A stretch of DNA of 9,461 nucleotides from CAYMZB01 sp964394845 (GTDB lineage: Bacteria > Patescibacteriota > Microgenomatia > Daviesbacterales > UBA10151): the NCBI GenBank assembly GCA_964394845.1, contig CAYMZB010000035.1, positions 1-9,461 of the forward strand, written 5' to 3'. Below, in pieces: positions 5,134 to 9,461 of this stretch. How positions within the stretch are numbered: position 1 is the first letter of the stretch; every line of letters begins with the position of its first letter. A program made the translations under genes and the position numbers. The notes beneath the pieces are model-generated. The model searched no databases. It had not been told where the DNA came from and worked only from the letters and a program-made list of their open reading frames with translations.

Positions 5134-6198
5134 ATGTTCGATAAGATTTGGGAATATTTATCACTTGATATTGGTATAGATTTAGGTACAGTTAATACTC
5201 TTGTTTTAGTAAAAGGAAAAGGGATTGTAATAAGAGAACCGACTGTTGTCGCACTTCACAAAAAAACCAGGCAAATTCTAGCAATAGGAACTGAAGCCAA
5301 AAGAATGTTAGGCAGGACTCCAATTTCTATTGAGGCAATAAGACCGCTTAGAGATGGGGTAATTTCTGATTTTGAAACAACAGAGGCGATGCTGCGCTAT
5401 TTTATTCGTAAAGTTCATGAAACTCCAGGTTCTAGCAGATGGTCTTTTCCTAAAATTCCAAAGCCCAGAATTGTTGTGGGAATTCCCTCAGGTGTAACTG
5501 AAGTAGAAAGAAGAGCAGTTCAGGATGCGTGTTTATCTGCAGGGGCAAGGCAGGCTTATTTAATTGAAGAACCAATGGCAGCAGCAATTGGAGCAAAGTT
5601 GCCTGTTGAGGAGCCGTATGGCGTTATGATTGTGGATATTGGAGGAGGCACAACAGAAATGGCAATTATTTCTTTAGGAGGAATGGTTATTAATAGATCT
5701 TTAAGGGTAGCGGGAGATGAAATGGATGAAGCAATAGTTTCCTATATGAGGACAAGATATGGGATGTTAATTGGAGAAAAAAGTGCAGAAGAAGTAAAGA
5801 TTGAAATTGGTTCAGCTTATCCAATAGAAAAAGGAGATTCACTTTCTGCTGTGGTTAGAGGAAGGGATTTATCAACTGGTCTACCAAAATCTTTAAAAAT
5901 CATGGCCTCAGAAATTCGGGAAGCATTAACACCGATTATTTCACAGATTATTGGGTCAATTCAGGAGGTTTTGGAAGAAACTCCGCCTGAGTTATTAACA
6001 GATATAGTTGAACGGGGTATTTTTTTGGCAGGAGGCGGGGCATTAATCAGGGGTTTGGATAAAAGGATAGCGGAAGAAACAAAATTACCGGTCTATGTGG
6101 CAGATGATCCGCTGACGACAGTTGTAAGGGGCTGCGGAGAAGTGCTAAACAATCTAAATTTACTTGCAAAAGTTAAAGTGACAGGGGGATTGAGGTAA
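5134..6198 (+). CDS. mreB: Rod shape-determining actin homologue MreB
   Basis: 354 aa, full length for MreB, a membrane-associated bacterial actin that positions wall synthesis for rod shape. All actin-fold nucleotide motifs are present: phosphate-1 DIGIDLGTVNT (12-22), connect-1 and phosphate-2 VDIGGGTTEMAI (167-178), the hydrolytic Glu in EEPMAAAIG (145-153), and adenosine motif LAGGGALIRGLD (298-309) followed by GCG (333-335). The short amphipathic N-terminus (FDKIWEYLS) fits the usual membrane-binding helix. No mreC, mreD, rodA or pbp2 follows, so the gene is outside the standard mre cluster here. There is no Shine-Dalgarno before the ATG; an extended -10 ends 6 nt upstream. Confidence 0.97.
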   Translation: MFDKIWEYLSLDIGIDLGTVNTLVLVKGKGIVIREPTVVALHKKTRQILAIGTEAKRMLGRTPISIEAIRPLRDGVISDFETTEAMLRYFIRKVHETPGSSRWSFPKIPKPRIVVGIPSGVTEVERRAVQDACLSAGARQAYLIEEPMAAAIGAKLPVEEPYGVMIVDIGGGTTEMAIISLGGMVINRSLRVAGDEMDEAIVSYMRTRYGMLIGEKSAEEVKIEIGSAYPIEKGDSLSAVVRGRDLSTGLPKSLKIMASEIREALTPIISQIIGSIQEVLEETPPELLTDIVERGIFLAGGGALIRGLDKRIAEETKLPVYVADDPLTTVVRGCGEVLNNLNLLAKVKVTGGLR

Positions 6199-6202
6199 AA
6201 TG

Positions 6203-6211
6203 TGTTATAAT
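6203..6211 (+). promoter_or_regulatory. Extended -10 promoter of the antitoxin-doc-HAD operon
   Basis: TGTTATAAT is a perfect extended -10 (TGn plus TATAAT), 28 nt before the GTG start. It overlaps the first of two palindromic octamers, so a repressor bound there would block the polymerase. Confidence 0.6.
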
Positions 6212-6222
6212 ACCGTTATAAC
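6204..6222. promoter_or_regulatory. Candidate antitoxin operator: two GTTATAAC-type palindromes
   Basis: GTTATAAT (6204-6211) and GTTATAAC (6215-6222; a perfect palindrome) are separated by ACC, so their centres lie 11 bp apart, one helical turn on the same face. They cover the -10 and the expected transcription start. AbrB/MazE-type antitoxins commonly repress their own promoter by binding such sites; that this one does is inferred. Confidence 0.5.
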
Positions 6223-6225
6223 TAA

Positions 6226-6235
6226 GGGGAGGTGA
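6226..6235 (+). promoter_or_regulatory. Strong Shine-Dalgarno deciding the GTG start at 6240
   Basis: GGGGAGGTGA has the full anti-SD match GGAGG (6228-6232), 7 nt before GTG. It is the strongest ribosome site in the window and fits the need to make antitoxin in excess of toxin. Confidence 0.75.
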
Positions 6236-6239
6236 AGAA

Positions 6240-6485
6240 GTGTTACAAAAAATTATTCAAGTAGGTAATTCGCTTGCTGTTACTATACCAAGTTCTTTTG
6301 CTGAACAAGTCGGATGGAAGGTAGGAGAAAAAGTGGTAGTAACAGAGGATACTGAATTAGAAGCATTGAAGATTCAGCAAACAAAAACTGCTACCAGAGC
6401 TGGTGTTACACCGGAATTCTACAGTTGGCTGAAGAAATTTAATGTTAAATATAAAACTGTACTTCAGGAGCTAGCTAATAAATGA
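6240..6485 (+). CDS. AbrB/MazE-type antitoxin paired with Doc
   Basis: 81 aa. Residues 1-45 form a SpoVT/AbrB-like swapped-hairpin DNA-binding domain (KIIQVGNSLAVTIPSSFAEQVGWKVGEKVVV). The C-terminal tail (57-81, TPEFYSWLKKFNVKYKTVLQELANK in two parts) is the segment expected to wrap and neutralise the toxin. It starts with GTG behind a near-perfect ribosome site, and its stop overlaps the toxin start by ATGA (6482-6485), the usual coupled order antitoxin-toxin. It probably autoregulates through the tandem GTTATAAC-type sites at its promoter. The pairing of an AbrB-fold antitoxin with Doc, rather than Phd, is a known mix-and-match arrangement. Confidence 0.88.
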   Translation: MLQKIIQVGNSLAVTIPSSFAEQVGWKVGEKVVVTEDTELEALKIQQTKTATRAGVTPEFYSWLKKFNVKYKTVLQELANK

Positions 6486-6880
6486 CAGATGTGACTTATA
6501 TTACCTTGGATGAGGTTTTAGCAATCCATGATGATATGGTGGAAAGATATGGCGGGAGTTTTGGGATAAGGGATCTAGGGCTTATCCAATCTGCAATTGC
6601 CAGACCGCAAGCTAGCTTTGGAGGTCAGGATTTATATCCAACATTAATTGATAAAGCAGCTGCACTTTTCCACTCATTAATCTTTAATCATGCGTTTGCT
6701 GACGGCAACAAAAGAACATCTCTCACTTCAACTGCCAGATTTTTACATCTTAATGGATATGAGCTCAAAGCAGATCAAGAAGAACTAATAAACTTTCCGC
6801 TTAAAGTTGAAAATAAGCATTTGGATATTGAACAAATTGCCAAATGGTTAAAAGAGCATTGTCTTAAAATTAAAAAATGA
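6482..6880 (+). CDS. doc: Doc (death-on-curing) Fic-fold toxin
   Basis: 132 aa, normal for Doc-type proteins. The Fic core is HAFADGNKR (70-78), with Lys77 where AMPylating Fic enzymes have Gly and without their second Arg. This is the Doc form, whose phage P1 member phosphorylates EF-Tu and stops translation. It has DGNKR where P1 Doc-like proteins often have an Ala in place of Gly75, an intermediate between the two forms. The N-terminal region GIRDLGLIQSAIARPQASFGGQDLYPTL (read as 28-55) is typical of the death-on-curing family. It is coupled by ATGA overlaps to the antitoxin before it and to a HAD hydrolase after it. Activity and target are inferred from the family. Confidence 0.9.
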   Translation: MTDVTYITLDEVLAIHDDMVERYGGSFGIRDLGLIQSAIARPQASFGGQDLYPTLIDKAAALFHSLIFNHAFADGNKRTSLTSTARFLHLNGYELKADQEELINFPLKVENKHLDIEQIAKWLKEHCLKIKK

Positions 6881-7512
6881 AAAAAGCAATTCTTTTTGAT
6901 ATTGATGGGACAGTGTTGGATGCCAGGGATTTTGTATTTGATGCTGTCAAATATACCCTAGCTCAGGCTGGGTATCCTTACCCTGAAGAAAAAGTTATTA
7001 AAAAGGCCATGGGTAAGCCTCTTGTCGAATTTTATAAAACCCTTTTGTCCGGTATTGATCCAATTAAACTTTCAGAGCTTCATCAAGAGTTTCAGAAAGA
7101 AAATTATCATCTGATTAAACTATTTCCAGAAACTCAGAAAACTCTCAAGGTTTTAAAGGCTTCAGGATTTTTGATGGCTGCAGTCAGTAATAGAATGCGG
7201 AAAAGTCTATTATATAGTTTAAAATTAACTAAAATTTTGCCTTTTTTTGATGTAGTAGTTGCAGCAGATGATGTGACCAATCCAAAGCCTCATCAGGATC
7301 ATCTGTTAACTGCACTGAGGTCTTTGCAGGTCAAACCAGAAAAAGCTTTTATGGTAGGTGATACGGAAAATGATATTCTGGCAGGTAAGAATGCCAAAGT
7401 AAAAACTGTTGGAGTAACATATGGTTTTGGAGGAAAAGGAATCTCTGAAAGTTATCCGGATTATGTAATTGATAATATAAAAGAATTACTGGGTTTGAAA
7501 ATTATAAAGTAA
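6877..7512 (+). CDS. HAD-superfamily phosphatase (phosphoglycolate phosphatase-like)
   Basis: 211 aa. All HAD motifs are present: motif I DIDGT (8-12, nucleophile Asp8 and acid/base Asp10), motif II VSNR (103-106, Ser104), motif III Lys137 in NPKPHQD, and motif IV GDTENDILAG (161-170, Asp162 and Asp166). A four-helix C1 cap lies between motifs I and II (about 15-80). This layout fits phosphoglycolate phosphatase, PpaX-type pyrophosphatase or a nucleotidase; the substrate cannot be read from sequence. Its ATG overlaps the doc stop by 4 bp (6877-6880), so it is translated as the third gene of the TA operon, an unusual partner. No promoter of its own is visible. Confidence 0.9.
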   Translation: MKKAILFDIDGTVLDARDFVFDAVKYTLAQAGYPYPEEKVIKKAMGKPLVEFYKTLLSGIDPIKLSELHQEFQKENYHLIKLFPETQKTLKVLKASGFLMAAVSNRMRKSLLYSLKLTKILPFFDVVVAADDVTNPKPHQDHLLTALRSLQVKPEKAFMVGDTENDILAGKNAKVKTVGVTYGFGGKGISESYPDYVIDNIKELLGLKIIK

Positions 7513-7519
7513 ATCAGGT

Positions 7520-7530
7520 TGTGTTAATAT
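7520..7530 (+). promoter_or_regulatory. Putative extended -10 promoter of the DHODH gene (leaderless?)
   Basis: TGTGTTAATAT holds TGn plus -10 TAATAT and ends 7 nt before the ATG at 7538. The intervening bases ACGAATA have no ribosome site. Same layout as before mreB and def. Confidence 0.5.
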
Positions 7531-7537
7531 ACGAATA

Positions 7538-8659
7538 ATGCTTAAGACTCCTTTTTACGATCCAAGTAAAACTTATGATGAAAATTACGATAAAGGTCCG
7601 TTTGGTGCATTTGCCGAAGGTCCTGAGCGAAGTCGTACTTCGATTCCACTCAGTACGACCCTGAGTGTTAACCGAATGGGTCGAAGGACTGATGGGAAAC
7701 CCCAACATGACTTTTTAGGTCAGAAAGTTTATACCCCTTTTGGAATTCCAGCAGGTCCGCTTATAAATTCCAATTTTTGTAAGGGTGCATTTGAAAAAGG
7801 ATTTGATATTTGTGTATATAAAACAGTCCGCAGCGGAGTATATCCTTGTCATCCTTTTCCCAATGTTTTGGCTGTTAAAGTCGAAGGTGATTTAACCATC
7901 AAGAGGGCTCAAGATAAGCTTATTGCAGACAATAATTACTCTGAGCCTCTAAACATAACTAACTCTTTTGGTGTTCCATCAAAGGCACCGGAAGTTTGGC
8001 AGGAAGATTGCAAAAAGGCTATTTCTTATGCAAGAGGGGGACAAGTTCTGGTTTTAAGTTTTATGGGCACAGTTAAGGAGAATCAAACCTCTGATGAATT
8101 TGTCACAGATTATGCTATGACTGCTAAGCTTGCATATCAAACCAGTGCTAAAATCTTAGAAACAAATTTATCCTGTCCGAATATTGGTAACGAAGGATTA
8201 GTTTGCTATAACTTAGAAATGACGGAAAAAGTGTGCAAAGCAATTAGGAATGAGATAGGAAATACTCCTTTAATTTTAAAAGTTGGTTATTATAAAAATA
8301 ATGATGATATTAAAAAATTATTAGAAATTGCTTCAAAGTATGCTCAGGCAGTTTCCTCGATTAATACTATACAAGCTGAAATTATAGATAAAGATGGAAA
8401 TCAAGCTTTGCCGGGAAAAATGAGGGCAAGAAGTGGTGTTTGCGGAGCTGCTATTAAGTGGGCAGGTTTGGAAATGGTTAAAAAATTAGTTAAGATAAAA
8501 AAGAGTCTTGGAATAGAAACTAAAATTATTGGTGTGGGTGGGGTTACAAATGCATCAGATTATTTTGACTATCTGCAAGCTGGAGCAGATTGTGTAATGA
8601 GTGCAACTGGTGCAATGTGGAATCCAAATTTGGCGCAGGAAATCAAACAAAAAATATAG
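7538..8659 (+). CDS. Dihydroorotate dehydrogenase-like flavoprotein with in-frame repeat insertion
   Basis: 373 aa. The FMN-binding TIM barrel of the DHODH family is recognisable: FGIPAGPLINS (68-78), YKTVRSG (94-100), ETNLSCPNIG (208-217, with Cys213 where class 1 enzymes have the catalytic base), LKVGYY (247-252), SSINTI (273-278) and the phosphate-binding end IGVGGVTNASDYFDYLQAGAD split over 331-351. The expected reaction is oxidation of dihydroorotate to orotate in pyrimidine synthesis. No other pyr gene or PyrK electron-transfer partner is nearby, and the loop after YKTVRSG differs from classical class 1A enzymes, so a related oxidoreductase is possible. Residues about 28-52 (PERSRTS...RRTDG) are not family sequence but the translation of a palindromic element (7619-7690). 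There is no ribosome site before the ATG. Confidence 0.85.
   Translation: MLKTPFYDPSKTYDENYDKGPFGAFAEGPERSRTSIPLSTTLSVNRMGRRTDGKPQHDFLGQKVYTPFGIPAGPLINSNFCKGAFEKGFDICVYKTVRSGVYPCHPFPNVLAVKVEGDLTIKRAQDKLIADNNYSEPLNITNSFGVPSKAPEVWQEDCKKAISYARGGQVLVLSFMGTVKENQTSDEFVTDYAMTAKLAYQTSAKILETNLSCPNIGNEGLVCYNLEMTEKVCKAIRNEIGNTPLILKVGYYKNNDDIKKLLEIASKYAQAVSSINTIQAEIIDKDGNQALPGKMRARSGVCGAAIKWAGLEMVKKLVKIKKSLGIETKIIGVGGVTNASDYFDYLQAGADCVMSATGAMWNPNLAQEIKQKI
7619..7690. repeat. Palindromic element inserted in frame near the DHODH N-terminus
   Basis: About 72 bp, with a perfect 8-bp stem GTCGTACT/AGTACGAC (7632-7639, 7652-7659, 12-nt loop) and outer complementary ends GTCCT (7620-7624) and AGGAC (7685-7689). 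The motif CTGAGYG...TCGAAG occurs three times in both orientations, typical of the 'CTGAGCGAAGTCGAAG' repeats found in many genomes. It is GC-richer than the flanks and about 24 codons long, keeping the frame open. Confidence 0.8.
8611..8624 (+). repeat. Left copy of a 14-bp direct repeat bracketing the Phd-VapC module
   Basis: TGCAATGTGGAATC inside the 3' end of the DHODH gene (encoding part of GAMWNP). An exact copy lies at 9379-9392, right after vapC. The match extends to 17 bp with one mismatch. Confidence 0.55.
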
Positions 8660-8667
8660 ATTTACTA

Positions 8668-8696
8668 TTGACAAAGTGTACATTAGATGATAATAT
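8668..8696 (+). promoter_or_regulatory. Promoter of the Phd-VapC module with TGTACA operator core
   Basis: A perfect -35 TTGACA (8668-8673), 17-bp spacer and -10 TAATAT (8691-8696), the latter preceded by TG at 8688-8689, make this the best full promoter in the window. TGTACA (8677-8682) lies in the spacer and is the core motif known from YefM operators. The -10 ends 6 nt before the ATG, so the mRNA is probably leaderless. Confidence 0.7.
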
Positions 8697-8702
8697 AAAA
8701 GC

Positions 8703-8993
8703 ATGAGTACTATTAGAGTTTCAGCTACATCTGCCAGAAATAATTTTTTTGAGCTTTTAAACCAGGTTGCGTCGGGAACACAAGTTATTATTGAAAGAGA
8801 TGCCAAAGAAGTGGCAATTATTTCTCCCAAAAAACAGACAGTTGATTGGATAGCCTTAAAAAAGGCTTCACAAGCTACCCACGGAATTTTAAAGAATTAC
8901 GATCCAAAAAAAGACAATCCTTTTTATGGAAAAAGAGCATGGCCTAACTTGGGCAAGTGGGACAAAGGATTAAAATTTAAAAAGACAGAATGA
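8703..8993 (+). CDS. Phd/YefM-family antitoxin
   Basis: 96 aa. The N-terminal half (1-45) has the Phd/YefM fold signature: STIRVSATSARNNFFELLNQV, then a short turn and VIIERDAKEVAIISP, the dimeric DNA-binding part. The C-terminal half (about 50-96) is charged, with many Lys and aromatic residues, as expected for the disordered tail that binds the toxin. Its stop overlaps the vapC start by ATGA (8990-8993). Autoregulation is likely through the TGTACA site in its own promoter. It has no ribosome site and probably starts on a leaderless mRNA. Confidence 0.88.
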   Translation: MSTIRVSATSARNNFFELLNQVASGTQVIIERDAKEVAIISPKKQTVDWIALKKASQATHGILKNYDPKKDNPFYGKRAWPNLGKWDKGLKFKKTE

Positions 8994-9370
8994 AGCTGGT
9001 AATAGATACAAGTGTTTTGATAGATCATTTGAGAGGCGGTAATACTTGGAAAAAGGTTATAGCTGAAAGCGGAGAAGATTTAAAACTTTTTATACCGACA
9101 ATAGTAATTTTTGAATTATTTTCAGGTCAAAGTACTCAGGATTCTTCTATAGTTGTTAAAATCTATCAGCTTTTACATAATTTCCAGAAAGTAGAACTGG
9201 ATGAAAACATAGCCAAAATTGCAGGTGAGCTTTTGCGGGATGCAAAACATCGTATTCAAGTACCTGATTACATTATTGCTGCTTCGGCCTTATCGATAAA
9301 TGCTGCAGTGTTAACTCTGAATAATAAGCATTTTGAACAAATTCCTCATCTGGCCTTATATCCGCTCTAA
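8990..9370 (+). CDS. vapC: VapC-type PIN-domain toxin ribonuclease
   Basis: 126 aa, normal for VapC. The acidic PIN residues can be placed: Asp6 in VIDTSVLID, Glu42 in IVIFELFSG, Asp93 in VPDYIIAASA, with LTLNNKHFEQI (108-118) as the C-terminal motif, where Asn111 or Asn112 stands in the place of the often weakly conserved fourth acid. The family cleaves tRNA or rRNA with Mg2+ or Mn2+ and so stops translation; the target here cannot be read. It is coupled to the Phd-type antitoxin by a 4-bp overlap. A PIN toxin with a Phd/YefM antitoxin is a common combination. No terminator hairpin follows. Confidence 0.92.
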   Translation: MKLVIDTSVLIDHLRGGNTWKKVIAESGEDLKLFIPTIVIFELFSGQSTQDSSIVVKIYQLLHNFQKVELDENIAKIAGELLRDAKHRIQVPDYIIAASALSINAAVLTLNNKHFEQIPHLALYPL

Positions 9371-9378
9371 TAACTTGA

Positions 9379-9392
9379 TGCAATGTGGAATC
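9379..9392 (+). repeat. Right copy of the 14-bp direct repeat bracketing Phd-VapC
   Basis: TGCAATGTGGAATC, 9 bp past the vapC stop, identical to 8611-8624 in the DHODH gene. Read in the same frame it would again encode AMWN before diverging. Confidence 0.55.
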
Positions 9393-9395
9393 TTT

Positions 9396-9461
9396 TTATT
9401 TCCCTTTAAAGTATACAGTTATAAATATACCAGCAAGTGCCATTATCATTCCCACAATTTG
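9396..9461 (-). CDS. C-terminal fragment of a probable membrane protein (partial)
   Basis: The minus-strand frame is open from the window edge to TAA at 9396-9398, giving 21 residues: a hydrophobic helix (IVGMIMALAGIFITVYF) followed by a short basic tail KGK. This is a typical last transmembrane helix, for example of an EamA/DMT-type transporter, but the fragment is too short to name. It would converge with vapC, with a 25-bp gap. Confidence 0.45.
   Translation of the reverse strand, partial: QIVGMIMALAGIFITVYFKGK

Noticed and set aside
2541..6880. Reading UGA as glycine (SR1/Gracilibacteria code)
   Set aside because: TGA ends wzy, the doc antitoxin, doc and phd exactly at ATGA overlaps with the next gene, so it is a real stop.
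8555..8830. Minus-strand open frame across the DHODH end and phd start
   Set aside because: It crosses two real plus-strand genes and the best promoter of the window, and has no recognisable motif.
9371..9410. Possible terminator after vapC
   Set aside because: There is a T-rich run (9391-9401) but no stable stem before it on either strand.
1..9461. CRISPR array, tRNA, rRNA or insertion sequence
   Set aside because: No regularly spaced repeats with unique spacers, no cloverleaf-like or ribosomal segment, and no transposase fragment were seen; gaps between genes are all under about 55 bp.

Overview
The window looks like a piece of an AT-rich, very gene-dense genome of a Candidate Phyla Radiation (Patescibacteria) bacterium, most likely Microgenomates-like. 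This is inferred from gene content and style, not from a marker gene. The clues are: no intergenic gap over about 53 bp; secreted proteins opening with a short basic end, a Lys-Gly pair and one hydrophobic helix; an 87-aa protein resembling a CPR-type hypothetical; a very compact methionyl-tRNA formyltransferase; and two small toxin-antitoxin (TA) modules. TGA is used as a stop in several genes with ATGA overlaps, so the UGA=Gly code of Gracilibacteria/SR1 is excluded.

Layout. Left half, minus strand, in transcription order: wzy-like membrane glycan polymerase/ligase with C-terminal TPRs, an 87-aa unknown, peptide deformylase (def), compact formyltransferase (fmt), then two single-helix anchored surface or pilin-like proteins, the last running off the window. 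Right half, plus strand: VIT1/CCC1-like metal transporter, mreB, an operon of AbrB/MazE-type antitoxin, Doc toxin and HAD phosphatase, then a dihydroorotate dehydrogenase-like flavoprotein, then a Phd/YefM antitoxin with a VapC (PIN) toxin. A minus-strand membrane protein tail enters at the right edge. The two halves diverge from 4569-4619.

Functionally, def and fmt form an N-formylmethionine cycle, the wzy-like protein and MreB serve the envelope, and the TA modules are self-regulated, with visible candidate operators (tandem GTTATAAC-type sites; a TGTACA core).

Three signals stand out beyond gene content. (1) Three unrelated palindromic repeats sit in frame inside three conserved genes (fmt, wzy-like, DHODH), like Rickettsia palindromic elements. 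(2) Degenerate heptanucleotide arrays occur at the def/fmt junction and twice inside the wzy-like gene. (3) A TGn-extended -10 box, mostly TGTTAAACT-like and without a -35, lies 6-8 nt before the ATG of several genes, suggesting leaderless transcripts.
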